A DNA stretch of 64,000 nt from Flavobacteriaceae bacterium. GTDB taxonomy: Bacteria > Bacteroidota > Bacteroidia > Flavobacteriales > Flavobacteriaceae. Each line of letters opens with the position of its first letter. Within the stretch, counting starts at the first letter, position 1. Of the stretch, positions 1 to 8,645 are shown piece by piece. A program made the position numbers and the translations under genes. The notes below the pieces were generated by a model. The model worked only from the letters and a program-made list of their open reading frames with translations. It was not told the DNA's origin and did no database searches. Location of the stretch: assembly GCA_016780065.1 (NCBI GenBank), contig JADHML010000002.1:32854-96853 (forward strand), written 5' to 3'.

Positions 1-405
1 GCCGACATCTTGGATGTCAAAAACCACCATGTCCACATCTTCTAGGTCTTTGGTTTGAGGTTTTTTGTTTTTTCCATGAAGCGAAACAATCGGCAACCCT
101 GTTTTTGAGTCTATACCATCATCAATATGGCTGCCAGCATCAGCGATGCCTCGAAAACCGTGCTCAGGGGCAAAAACTTTATTGACTTGAATATGCTCAC
201 TGAGCAGGTAATCTACCAAGTGAGTCTGCTCACCGTTTTTATCTACCACGCTGCTATGATTTCCTACAACAGCAATCGTTTTATCCTTAAACATTGGAAT
301 ATACAAGTCGGTTTGATCGGCTGCTGGAACGGGTTGACCATAAAGCTTATAAGGCACTATGGTCAATAACAGGAAAAAAAAGGTATTTTTGATTATAGCA
401 TGCAC
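1..405 (-). CDS. namZ: Exo-beta-N-acetylmuramidase NamZ (DUF1343), N-terminal part
   Basis: Partial gene running off the left edge; 135 N-terminal codons are present. NamZ proteins release terminal MurNAc from peptidoglycan fragments and are exported. A hydrophobic signal segment (TFFFLLLTIVPYKLYG) is followed by the family's motifs in order: VVGNHSSV, FAPEHGFRG, DDGIDSKTGLPIVSLHG and VVFDIQDVG at the edge. No ATG fits; I chose GTG at 405, with an in-frame TTG at 414 as alternative. Either way the start abuts or overlaps the divergent permease gene at 400. The family call is firm from the motifs; substrate is inferred from characterised NamZ. Confidence 0.88.
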   Translation of the reverse strand, partial: MHAIIKNTFFFLLLTIVPYKLYGQPVPAADQTDLYIPMFKDKTIAVVGNHSSVVDKNGEQTHLVDYLLSEHIQVNKVFAPEHGFRGIADAGSHIDDGIDSKTGLPIVSLHGKNKKPQTKDLEDVDMVVFDIQDVG

Positions 406-1626
406 AACTTTCAATTCAGTTTTTTTATAGCGCGACGTTTGATCGGCACGAGGTCGTATAAAAATAGCGTTTCAGCTCCAATTATTAAAATCGGAATTAT
501 TGCCGTTGCTGTTGGGTTGTCCGCCATGCATATAGCTGTAGGAACAGGGTTTGGCTTACAAGAGAAAATACGTGACAAAATTACCTCCTTCGAAGGGCAT
601 GTTCGTATTTCAAATTATGAAAACAACAACTCACTCATTACCCCAACCCCCATAGATATTAGCGCTCTTCCAGCGATAAAAAGCAATTCATGGGTACAAG
701 CCGTAAACTTAGTATCCTATACGGCTGGCATTCTTAAAACACCCACCAATTTCAACGGGGTTGTGGTTAAAGGAATTGACTCAAATTACTTTTGGGGAGA
801 TTTTAAATCTTTTCTTGTTGAGGGTAATTTTCCTACCATAGGTGCGGAATTAAGCAACGATATTTTGATATCAAAATCCATAGCATCTCAGCTAGATCTT
901 AAGGTGGGTGACCGCATATCGGCTTATTTTATGACTGATAGTGATTTTCCCAAGCGAAGGAGTTTTATCATTTCTGGACTCTATTTTTCGGGATTCCCAG
1001 ATCTCGATGCACAAATGATTTTTGGTGATTTACGCCACATACAACGGATCAATGGTTGGGAGCATCAACAAGTGGGGGCATTTGAGGTCACACTCTCAGA
1101 TTTCGACCATATGGAGTTACGTACCGAACAACTCTATGACGCGACCCCGTCCCCTCTAGACGTTCAGCATATTAAAGAACGATATTTTGAGATTTTTAAT
1201 TGGATTTCACTTTTTGATTCCAACATCGCTTTGGTGATTCTTATCATGATTTTGGTCGGGGGTGTTAATATGATCACTGCATTGTTGGTGCTGATTTTTG
1301 AACGCACTCAAATGATAGGGCTGCTCGGAGTTATGGGTATGAAGCGTATTCAATCTATTTTTCTTATCAATGCAGCTTACCTGATTGGTTGGGGATTATT
1401 TTGGGGTAATTTAGTTGGGTTAGGGTTGATGGGTGTTCAACAAGCAACAAGCTTTGTTAAGCTCGACCCATCTACATACTACGTAGATGTCGTTCCGGTT
1501 CAGTTTGACCTGTTCACCATCATCACCCTCAATATGGGTACTTTTGTTATTTGCTTGTTAATGTTGTGGATCCCTTCTTACATTGTCGCTAAAATTACTC
1601 CTATTCGCGCCATTGAGCGTAGATAA
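400..1626 (+). CDS. FtsX-like ABC transporter permease (LolC/LolE-type)
   Basis: A 408-residue inner-membrane permease. There is one N-terminal membrane helix (about residues 28-50), a large periplasmic MacB-like domain (about 55-260), then three C-terminal helices (about 274-297, 318-340, 370-395) around the typical ERTQMIGLLGVMGM segment. This is the FtsX/LolCE/MacB topology, in which the permease transmits ATPase-driven motion, for LolCE in lipoprotein release. No ATPase gene lies next to it, so a partner would have to be encoded elsewhere. The ATG at 400 fits the family start and has a TATTTTTG box 8 nt upstream, inside the divergent namZ. LolC/E rather than another exporter is inference. 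Confidence 0.8.
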   Translation: MHNFQFSFFIARRLIGTRSYKNSVSAPIIKIGIIAVAVGLSAMHIAVGTGFGLQEKIRDKITSFEGHVRISNYENNNSLITPTPIDISALPAIKSNSWVQAVNLVSYTAGILKTPTNFNGVVVKGIDSNYFWGDFKSFLVEGNFPTIGAELSNDILISKSIASQLDLKVGDRISAYFMTDSDFPKRRSFIISGLYFSGFPDLDAQMIFGDLRHIQRINGWEHQQVGAFEVTLSDFDHMELRTEQLYDATPSPLDVQHIKERYFEIFNWISLFDSNIALVILIMILVGGVNMITALLVLIFERTQMIGLLGVMGMKRIQSIFLINAAYLIGWGLFWGNLVGLGLMGVQQATSFVKLDPSTYYVDVVPVQFDLFTIITLNMGTFVICLLMLWIPSYIVAKITPIRAIERR

Positions 1627-1674
1627 GCGTGATAATCCTAACACTTTTCTCAAAACAAAATATTAGGGAAGCCG

Positions 1675-1682
1675 TACCTTTG
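1675..1682 (+). promoter_or_regulatory. Bacteroidetes -7 box before cysteine synthase
   Basis: TACCTTTG matches TAnnTTTG exactly and ends only 4 nt before the ATG at 1687, so the transcript is probably leaderless. Confidence 0.6.
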
Positions 1683-1686
1683 CAAA

Positions 1687-2664
1687 ATGAAATACGCCAA
1701 AAATATTCTTGAAACGATAGGGAATACTCCACTGATTCGGCTCAACCGCATCACCCAAGAGATTGACTCAACGGTCCTGGCAAAGGTAGAGTACTTCAAC
1801 CCTGGAAGTTCTGTAAAAGATCGTATGGCCTTAAAAATGGTCGAGGATGCTGAGGCGGATGGTCGTCTTCAGCCTGGTGGAACCATAGTCGAAGGTACTT
1901 CTGGTAATACTGGGATGGGTCTGGCACTGGCTGCCATTGTTAAGGGATATAAACTTATTTGTGTTTCTACTGACAAGCAATCCAAAGAAAAGTTTGATAT
2001 ACTGCGAGCAGTTGGAGCTGAAGTAATCGTTTGTCCAACGGATGTGGCACCTGATGACCCTCGTTCATATTATTCGACCTCTAAGCGCATTGCAGAAGAA
2101 ACCCCAAATGCATGGTATGTCAACCAATACGATAATCCCTCCAACACTCAAGCGCACTATGAGCAGACGGGCCCTGAAATTTGGGAACAAACTGAAGGGA
2201 AAATCACACATTTTGTGGTTGGTGTAGGTACAGGAGGTACCATTTCAGGCGTAGCCAAATACTTAAAAGAAAAAAACCCTGACATCAAGATTTGGGGAAT
2301 AGATACATATGGTTCGGTCTTTAAGAAGTATCATGAAACAGGTGTTTTTGATGAAAATGAAATCTATCCTTACATCACAGAAGGCATTGGAGAAGACATA
2401 CTTCCCGAAAACGTCAATTTCGATCTAATAGATGCCTTTGAAAAAGTTACTGATAAAGACGCAGCAATCTTTACCCGTCGATTGGCTCGTGAAGAAGGTA
2501 TTTTTGCAGGAAACTCTTGCGGTGCCGCGGTCTGCGGACTTATCCAACTCAAAAAACATTTTACAAAAGACGACGTGGTTGTGGTTCTTTTGCATGACTC
2601 TGGGAGTCGTTATGTGGGTAAAATGTACAACGATGACTGGATGAAAGAAAAAGGGTTTTTGTAA
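1687..2664 (+). CDS. cysM: PLP-dependent cysteine synthase (O-acetylserine sulfhydrylase family)
   Basis: A 325-residue fold-type II PLP enzyme forming cysteine from O-acetylserine and sulfide. The PLP lysine is K44 in NPGSSVKDR; the substrate loop TSGNT is at 71-75; the phosphate-binding loop GVGTGGT is at about 179-185. It has no C-terminal CBS domain, so it is the stand-alone cysteine synthase type, although cystathionine beta-synthase cores look similar. Monocistronic: its own -7 box sits just before the start and a hairpin terminator follows. CysM versus CysK is a naming judgement. Confidence 0.88.
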   Translation: MKYAKNILETIGNTPLIRLNRITQEIDSTVLAKVEYFNPGSSVKDRMALKMVEDAEADGRLQPGGTIVEGTSGNTGMGLALAAIVKGYKLICVSTDKQSKEKFDILRAVGAEVIVCPTDVAPDDPRSYYSTSKRIAEETPNAWYVNQYDNPSNTQAHYEQTGPEIWEQTEGKITHFVVGVGTGGTISGVAKYLKEKNPDIKIWGIDTYGSVFKKYHETGVFDENEIYPYITEGIGEDILPENVNFDLIDAFEKVTDKDAAIFTRRLAREEGIFAGNSCGAAVCGLIQLKKHFTKDDVVVVLLHDSGSRYVGKMYNDDWMKEKGFL

Positions 2665-2675
2665 AGTTTATTTCA

Positions 2676-2709
2676 AAAAAACCCATCAACAAGCGTTGAC
2701 GGGTTTTTA
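2676..2709. terminator. Bidirectional intrinsic terminator between cysM and the beta-oxidation genes
   Basis: A 14-bp stem (2677-2690 with 2695-2708, one A-C mismatch) with an AAGC loop is flanked by A and T runs on both sides. It lies between convergent genes and could stop transcription from both. Confidence 0.8.
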
Positions 2710-2730
2710 AACAACAACAAACATCACGTA

Positions 2731-4533
2731 CTAAAAGCAGTATTGATTTTCAGCAGTGATACGTTCTGCTACCTGATTGCGTAGCGCAATCACATTGGGT
2801 GGGTTTACGTACTTGGTAAACCGCTTCAGACCCATAAGCAGCATTTTTTGTTCATCCCCCTCAGCCGCCGATACAATCGCTTCTTTTCCTTTGGTGTTGA
2901 TTTTTTCAACAGCTTGGAAAAGGTATAGTTGCGTCATGGCTATTTGAAGTTTTTGGGATTCTTCCCCATTTCTATCCACATTCTTTTCAGTGCGTAAAAG
3001 GGCAGATTCTACCATATAGATTTCAATAAGAATATCGGCTACGGCCAAAAGAAGTTGTTGGTGCTCCTCAAGCTCATTGCCATATTTTTGAACTCCTGCA
3101 CCTGCAATCATCAAAAAGACTTTTTTTAGGTTTTTGAGAATGTGTTTTTCTTCGGCAAACAGTGCAGAATAGTCAGGGGTTTCAAACGAAGGAATACCCA
3201 TCAGTTCTTCACCTACAGCTGTTGCAGGGCCTATAAGGTCAAGATGGCCTTTCATAGCTTTTTTAATCAGCATTCCTACCGACAGCATACGGTTGATTTC
3301 GTTGGTTCCCTCATAAATTCGGGCAATGCGCGCATCACGCCACGCAGCTTCCATAGGCGTGTCTGCCGAATAACCCATGCCCCCAAAGATTTGGATACCT
3401 TCATCGGTGCAGTCTTGGGTGTGTTCAGAAACAATGACTTTTAAAATAGAACATTCTATGACATATTCTTCAACTCCTTTGAGTTCGGCTTCTTGATGGT
3501 TGTTACCTGCAGCTACACGAAGAGCTATACGGTCTTCAATGTCTTTGGCTGCTCGGTAGCAAGCGGACTCATCTACATAGCAATTCATGGCCATGTTTGC
3601 CAGCTTTTGTTTGATAGCTCCAAACTGGCTGATGGGTTGTTTAAATTGTATTCTGTCATTGGCATAGCGCACAGCTTCTGTGGTGGTGCGTCGTTGGGCA
3701 TCTAAACAAGCAGCTGCAAGTTTGATACGGCCTATATTGAGCGCATTCATTGCAATTTTAAATCCGTTGCCACGTTCTGAAAGCATGTTTTCTACAGGTA
3801 CTTTGGTTTCGCTAAAAAACACTTGTCGGGTTGAAGATGCATGAATACCCAGTTTGTGCTCTTCTTCCCCCATAGATATACCATTTTCAGGGTTGTTTGG
3901 AACGATAAAACCGGTAATGTTTTTATCATCTTCAATACGAGCAAAAACAATCATTAAGTCTGCATAGCCCGCATTGGAGATCCAAATCTTTTGTCCACTG
4001 ATTAGGTAATGTGTACCGTCTTCAGACAATACCGCTTTGGTCTTTCCACTGTTGGCGTCAGAGCCTGCTCCAGGTTCGGTTAAGCAATAACATCCGATCC
4101 ATTCCCCAGAAGCAAGTTTAGGTACATATTGCTTTTTTTGTGCTTCGTTGCCATACATCACAATGGGCATGATACCAATACCAGTGTGCGCACCATACGC
4201 AGTAGAAAGTGAACCCGATGCCCCAGAAAAATAATCACATACGAGCATGGTGGACACAAATCCCATATCCATACCTCCATAAGCTTCTGGCACAGCAACA
4301 CTCAGAAAACCAAGTTCACCAGCCTTTCGCATCAGTTCAAAAGTAAAATCGTAATCTTTCTTTTCGAATCTATGTTTGTTTGGCCAAACTTCACGGTCTA
4401 CAAATTCTTTCACCGCATCGCGCATCATACGTTGCTCCTCGCTGAAGTCTTCTGGGGTAAAAACATTCTCAGCTTCAGTTTCTTGTAACAAGAAAGCACC
4501 TCCGCGTGTCAGATTTTTTTCTTTAGTTTCCAT
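2731..4533 (-). CDS. Acyl-CoA dehydrogenase
   Basis: A 600-residue FAD-dependent acyl-CoA dehydrogenase catalysing the first oxidation of beta-oxidation. Visible are the N-terminal helical domain with GFLSVAVPEAYGG, the FAD/substrate segment CYCLTEPGAGSDANSGK, WISNAGYAD, and the C-terminal QIFGGMGYSADTPME and RIYEGTNEINRML. It is longer than the roughly 380 residues of short-chain enzymes, with about 150 extra C-terminal helical residues as in very-long-chain-type members. Last gene of the marR-fadB-fadA-acd run, ending in the shared terminator with cysM. Chain-length preference cannot be read from the sequence. Confidence 0.92.
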   Translation of the reverse strand: METKEKNLTRGGAFLLQETEAENVFTPEDFSEEQRMMRDAVKEFVDREVWPNKHRFEKKDYDFTFELMRKAGELGFLSVAVPEAYGGMDMGFVSTMLVCDYFSGASGSLSTAYGAHTGIGIMPIVMYGNEAQKKQYVPKLASGEWIGCYCLTEPGAGSDANSGKTKAVLSEDGTHYLISGQKIWISNAGYADLMIVFARIEDDKNITGFIVPNNPENGISMGEEEHKLGIHASSTRQVFFSETKVPVENMLSERGNGFKIAMNALNIGRIKLAAACLDAQRRTTTEAVRYANDRIQFKQPISQFGAIKQKLANMAMNCYVDESACYRAAKDIEDRIALRVAAGNNHQEAELKGVEEYVIECSILKVIVSEHTQDCTDEGIQIFGGMGYSADTPMEAAWRDARIARIYEGTNEINRMLSVGMLIKKAMKGHLDLIGPATAVGEELMGIPSFETPDYSALFAEEKHILKNLKKVFLMIAGAGVQKYGNELEEHQQLLLAVADILIEIYMVESALLRTEKNVDRNGEESQKLQIAMTQLYLFQAVEKINTKGKEAIVSAAEGDEQKMLLMGLKRFTKYVNPPNVIALRNQVAERITAENQYCF

Positions 4534-4542
4534 AGGTTTTAA

Positions 4543-5724
4543 TTATAAGAGTTCATAAATTCCGGCAGCCCCTTGCCCTGTTCCTACACACATGGTAACC
4601 ATTCCGTACTTCTGTTTTCTAACGCGCATTTCATCAAAGAGCTGTACCGAAAGTTTGGCTCCTGTACAGCCCAATGGGTGGCCTAGCGCAATGGCTCCAC
4701 CGTTTACATTAACGATTTCTGGATTGATGTCCAACTCTCGAATTACTGCCAAAGACTGAGCAGCAAAGGCTTCGTTTAGCTCTATCAACTCAATATCTTT
4801 AAGTTTAAGATTGGCCTGTTTTAATGCTTTAGGTATGGCCTTCACAGGGCCAATACCCATGAGCCTTGGCGGCACACCCGCTGTGGCGTAACTGACCAAT
4901 CGAGCAATGGGTGTCAAGTTGTGTTTTTTTACCATTTCCTCATCCATGAGCATCAATACAGCAGCTCCATCACTCATCTGTGAGGAATTTCCAGCTGTAA
5001 CAGATCCTTTTTGAGCAAAAACTGGACGTAATTTAGATAACGCTTCTATACTGGTGTCTGCTCGGGGACCTTCGTCGCGATCAACTGTATAGCTACGTTT
5101 GGCTTTTTTACCCGATTTGTCTAAATACGTTTCTTCAATTTTTATGGGTACTATCTGTTGGTCAAAACTTCCAGAAGTTTGCGCTTTGAGTGCTTTTTGA
5201 TGTGATTGGTAAGAAAACACATCTTGGTCTTCACGCGATATGTTGTATTCATTGGCCACGGCCTCTGCAGTGAGTCCCATCCCCCAATAATAGTCTTCTT
5301 TTCCTTCTGCGGCTAGTTTATAATCGGGTGAGGGTTTATAACCACCCATCGGAATTAGGCTCATGCTTTCCGAACCCCCTGCGATGACACAACTTCCCAT
5401 CCCAGATTGTATTTTGGCTGCTGCCATGGCAATGGTTTCTATTCCTGAAGCACAATACCTGTTGACGGTCACACCAGGGACCTCATCACTTTTGAGCCCC
5501 ATTAGGGATATCAAACGTGCCATGTTGAGCCCTTGTTCGGCTTCTGGCATGGCGTTGCCGATGATGACATCATCAATAAGGGCTGGATCCATTTCTGGAA
5601 GGGTTGTCATAAGGTGTTCAATGGTCTCTGCGGCAAGTTCGTCCGGACGTTTAAACCTAAACAGCCCTCTGGGTGCTTTTCCCACAGCGGTTCTAAATCC
5701 ACGTACGATATAAGCTGTTTTCAT
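4543..5724 (-). CDS. fadA: Acetyl-CoA acyltransferase (3-ketoacyl-CoA thiolase)
   Basis: A thiolase of 393 residues from the ATG at 5724, catalysing thiolytic cleavage of 3-ketoacyl-CoA. The nucleophile is about Cys91 in [11 protein letters not shown]; the His motif [15 protein letters not shown] and the second Cys in [11 protein letters not shown] are present. A TTG two codons upstream was rejected in favour of the ATG, which leaves 2 nt after the fadB stop and implies translational coupling. It supplies the thiolase for the trifunctional activity with the upstream FadB. Degradative thiolase is preferred over acetoacetyl-CoA synthesis because of the operon. Confidence 0.92.
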   Translation of the reverse strand: MKTAYIVRGFRTAVGKAPRGLFRFKRPDELAAETIEHLMTTLPEMDPALIDDVIIGNAMPEAEQGLNMARLISLMGLKSDEVPGVTVNRYCASGIETIAMAAAKIQSGMGSCVIAGGSESMSLIPMGGYKPSPDYKLAAEGKEDYYWGMGLTAEAVANEYNISREDQDVFSYQSHQKALKAQTSGSFDQQIVPIKIEETYLDKSGKKAKRSYTVDRDEGPRADTSIEALSKLRPVFAQKGSVTAGNSSQMSDGAAVLMLMDEEMVKKHNLTPIARLVSYATAGVPPRLMGIGPVKAIPKALKQANLKLKDIELIELNEAFAAQSLAVIRELDINPEIVNVNGGAIALGHPLGCTGAKLSVQLFDEMRVRKQKYGMVTMCVGTGQGAAGIYELL

Positions 5725-5726
5725 AA

Positions 5727-8135
5727 TCAATTTCTTAAAGGTTTGCCAGTTTTTAACATATGTTGAATCCGCTCGAGTGTTTTACGCTCTGTGCATAGAG
5801 ACAAAAATGCTTCACGCTCTATGTCTAGAAGGTATTGTTCACTAACTCTAGTAGGTTGTGAGAGATCTCCACCAGCCATTACATAGGCCAGTTTATTCGC
5901 TATTTTTTTATCGTGTTCACTAATGTAGTTACCAGCTTGCATGGCATCCGTACCCACTAAAAACATTCCCAAGGCTTGTTTGCCCAATACTTTTATGTCT
6001 TTTCGCATGATGGGTTTTGTGTACCCAGTTTCCGCCATAAGCAAAGCGTGTTGTTTTGCAATGGCCAATTGTTGTTGGTTTTGGGTTACTACAAGGTCTT
6101 TTCCTTTTTGTAGAATACCATAATCAAAAGCTTCATAAGCCGATTTGGCAACTTTGGCCATGCCTATGGTCAAGAAATATTCCTGTAGCACGTTGAGCTC
6201 TACATCATTTTTTCTAAATGAGTCAGCAGCTCTAAGTGTCATTTCTTTAGAACCACCCCCACCAGGGATAACACCCACCCCAAACTCCACCAACCCAATG
6301 TATGTCTCCGCAGCAGCTACCACTTTATCTGCGTGGAGGCACAATTCACATCCACCCCCAAGAGTGAGTGTGTGAGGGGCTGCTACTGTCGGGATAGAAG
6401 AATAACGCATGCGCATCATTGTGTCTTGAAAATACTTGATCGCCATGTTGAGTTCGTCGTATTCTTGTTCAACAGCCATCATAAAAATCATACCAATATT
6501 GGCACCAGCTGAAAAGTTGGCACCTTGGTTGCCAACCACCAATGCTTGAAATTCTTTTTCAGCCAAATCCACCCCTCTATTCAGACCCTGAAGCACTCCA
6601 CCTCCGATGGTGTTCATTTTTGAGTGAAATTCAACATTAAGCACTCCGTCTCCTAGGTCGATTAAAGAACATTCATCGTTTTTCCAAACAGTTTGAGTTT
6701 TCCTGCTATTGTCTAAGATCAAAAAGCTCTCTTGCCCAGGGATCACAATCAGCTTCTTGTTGGGAATGTCATAATAGTGACGATTACCATCATTTAAACT
6801 GTAGAAACGAGCTTGCTCACTTGATGCCAATTCAACCACCCAATCAGAAACTTTGTGTCCAGCCTCTTCAATGAGTTTCATACCTTTTTTGATTCCTACA
6901 GCATCCCATATTTCAAAAGGCCCATGGGACCATCCAAAACCAGCTTTCATGGCATCATCGATGCGGTAGAGTTCGTCAGATATTTCAGGGATGCGGTATT
7001 GTACATAAGCGAATAGTTCACCAAAGTTTTTTCGGTAAAAAGCTCCTGCTTTGTCAGTACCTTCTATCAAAACAGTGTATCTGTCTTCGAGATTATCGAT
7101 AGACTTAGTTTTATCGAGAGTGGCAAACTGCGCTCTTTTTTTCTTTCTATAATCCATGGAATCTAAATCCAAAGTCAGGATTTCAGAACTCCCATCATTA
7201 TTTTTTGATTTTTTATAAAACCCTTGCCCGCTTTTAGATCCCAACCATTGATTGTCCATCATTGTTTGAATAAAATCGGGTAATTCAAACACATTTCGTC
7301 TCTCATCCTTTGAGCAATGTTTGTGCAGGCCATTGGCCACATGAACAAGTGTGTCTAGTCCTACCACATCAACCGTTCGAAATGTTGCCGATTTTGGTCT
7401 ACCGATGACAGGCCCTGTGAGTTTGTCAATTTCTTCAATAGTGAGCCCCATATCTTTGACTTGATGAAACAGGCTTTGAATGCAAAAGATTCCGATCCTG
7501 TTTCCAATAAATGCGGGTGTGTCTTTGGCTAAAACAGATTGTTTGCCTAAGTAACGAGTGCCATAATCTATTAAAAATGCTGTTACTTCAGCACTGCATT
7601 TTGGTCCAGGAACAACTTCGAAAAGTTTGAGATAACGTGGTGGGTTGAAGAAATGTGTTACAGCAAAATGTTTTTGAAAATCTTCAGACCTGCCTTCATT
7701 CATCAGTGCAATTGGTATCCCCGAAGTGTTTGATGTGACTAGGGTTCCAGATTTTCTGTGCTGCTCAATACGTTCGAAGATTTGTTGCTTGATGTCTAGG
7801 CGCTCGACGACCACCTCTATGATCCAATCCACCTCAGCAATACTAACGATGTCGTCTTCTAGGTTTCCAGTGGATATGCGATTTGCAAATTTGTTGTGAT
7901 AGAGTGGTGCAGGGTTGCTTTTTATGGCATTATTTAAGTTGTTGTTGACAATTCTGTTTCGTACTAGATGATCATCTAGAGTCAATCCTTTTTGAGATTC
8001 TTTTTCGTTGATTTTTGAAGGGATTATATCAAGTAATAGAACTTCGACTCCAATGTTGGCAAAATGACACGCAATACCAGAGCCCATAATTCCTGAGCCG
8101 ATCACAGCTACCTTGTTAATTTTTCGATTTTTCAT
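5727..8135 (-). CDS. fadB: 3-hydroxyacyl-CoA dehydrogenase / enoyl-CoA hydratase fusion
   Basis: An 802-residue bifunctional beta-oxidation enzyme. The NAD-binding Rossmann motif VAVIGSGIMGSGIA opens the protein, followed by the 3HCDH domains (HFFNPPRYLKLFEVVPG, DTPAFIGNRIG, SGQGFYKK). A crotonase domain lies at about 480-720 (NQGANFSAGANI, TLGGGCELCLHAD, GVIPGGGGSKEM). The dehydrogenase-first order is that of the long bacterial type and reversed from E. coli FadB. Its start overlaps the marR stop by one base and its stop is 2 nt before fadA, so it is one transcription unit with both. Confidence 0.93.
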   Translation of the reverse strand: MKNRKINKVAVIGSGIMGSGIACHFANIGVEVLLLDIIPSKINEKESQKGLTLDDHLVRNRIVNNNLNNAIKSNPAPLYHNKFANRISTGNLEDDIVSIAEVDWIIEVVVERLDIKQQIFERIEQHRKSGTLVTSNTSGIPIALMNEGRSEDFQKHFAVTHFFNPPRYLKLFEVVPGPKCSAEVTAFLIDYGTRYLGKQSVLAKDTPAFIGNRIGIFCIQSLFHQVKDMGLTIEEIDKLTGPVIGRPKSATFRTVDVVGLDTLVHVANGLHKHCSKDERRNVFELPDFIQTMMDNQWLGSKSGQGFYKKSKNNDGSSEILTLDLDSMDYRKKKRAQFATLDKTKSIDNLEDRYTVLIEGTDKAGAFYRKNFGELFAYVQYRIPEISDELYRIDDAMKAGFGWSHGPFEIWDAVGIKKGMKLIEEAGHKVSDWVVELASSEQARFYSLNDGNRHYYDIPNKKLIVIPGQESFLILDNSRKTQTVWKNDECSLIDLGDGVLNVEFHSKMNTIGGGVLQGLNRGVDLAEKEFQALVVGNQGANFSAGANIGMIFMMAVEQEYDELNMAIKYFQDTMMRMRYSSIPTVAAPHTLTLGGGCELCLHADKVVAAAETYIGLVEFGVGVIPGGGGSKEMTLRAADSFRKNDVELNVLQEYFLTIGMAKVAKSAYEAFDYGILQKGKDLVVTQNQQQLAIAKQHALLMAETGYTKPIMRKDIKVLGKQALGMFLVGTDAMQAGNYISEHDKKIANKLAYVMAGGDLSQPTRVSEQYLLDIEREAFLSLCTERKTLERIQHMLKTGKPLRN

Positions 8136-8587
8136 TAGGCGCTCATTTCTTTTAGTGTGAAGGTGCTTTTGTCTTCCAACTTGCTCATGATGACATCGGC
8201 AACTTTGTGAAAAGCTTTTAATTCACTTTCAGTGATTGTTTTTTCTATGGCTTGGTTGAATTTTTTGACAAGAGATTTTGACAATTTTCTTTTTTCTAAG
8301 CCTTCTTGAGTCAGTTTTATAAGCACACCACGCCCGTCTTCAGGATTGGGCTCTCGACGAACTAAACCCTTTTCCTCCATAGACTTCAATGTTCTGGACA
8401 GACTGGTGGCCTCCATGCCCATTCTTGGGCCTAGTGATGTGGAAGGAACACCATCCTCAGCATCGATACTCAACAGCGCCAGTCCTGTTGCCATGGTAGC
8501 ACCATATTTAGCGGCTTCTTCATTGTACATTTTAGCTACGGCCTGCCATGTAGCCCGAAGAACATGATCTATAGTTTGGTATTGCAT
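8135..8587 (-). CDS. MarR-family transcriptional regulator of the beta-oxidation operon
   Basis: A 150-residue winged-helix MarR protein: recognition region GPRMGMEATSLSRTLKSMEE and wing VRREPNPEDGRGVLIKLT at about 55-100, with flanking dimerisation helices. It is first in the marR-fadB-fadA-acd run, with a one-base overlap to fadB. A perfect 26-bp palindrome begins 17 bp upstream of its ATG, so autoregulation and control of the operon are likely. By analogy with other MarR proteins in lipid operons the ligand may be an acyl-CoA or fatty acid; the sequence does not show this. Confidence 0.9.
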   Translation of the reverse strand: MQYQTIDHVLRATWQAVAKMYNEEAAKYGATMATGLALLSIDAEDGVPSTSLGPRMGMEATSLSRTLKSMEEKGLVRREPNPEDGRGVLIKLTQEGLEKRKLSKSLVKKFNQAIEKTITESELKAFHKVADVIMSKLEDKSTFTLKEMSA

Positions 8588-8591
8588 GCCT

Positions 8592-8599
8592 CAAATGTA
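8592..8599 (-). promoter_or_regulatory. -7 box of the marR-fadBA operon
   Basis: TACATTTG on the minus strand, 4 nt before the marR ATG; its upstream spacer is occupied by the palindrome at 8604-8629. Confidence 0.6.
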
Positions 8600-8603
8600 T
8601 AAA

Positions 8604-8629
8604 AAAATACTATGCGCGCATAGTATTTT
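8604..8629. promoter_or_regulatory. 26-bp perfect palindrome, probable MarR operator
   Basis: Each 13-nt arm (AAAATACTATGCG) is the exact reverse complement of the other, centred between 8616 and 8617. It covers the region just upstream of the -7 box of marR, where a bound repressor would block RNA polymerase. Size and position are as expected for a MarR dimer site. Confidence 0.78.
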
Positions 8630-8645
8630 AGTAAAAAAAGTAGGA

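Noticed and set aside
127..369. Open frame of 80 codons on the plus strand
   Set aside because: It is antisense to namZ, whose minus-strand reading gives clear DUF1343 motifs.
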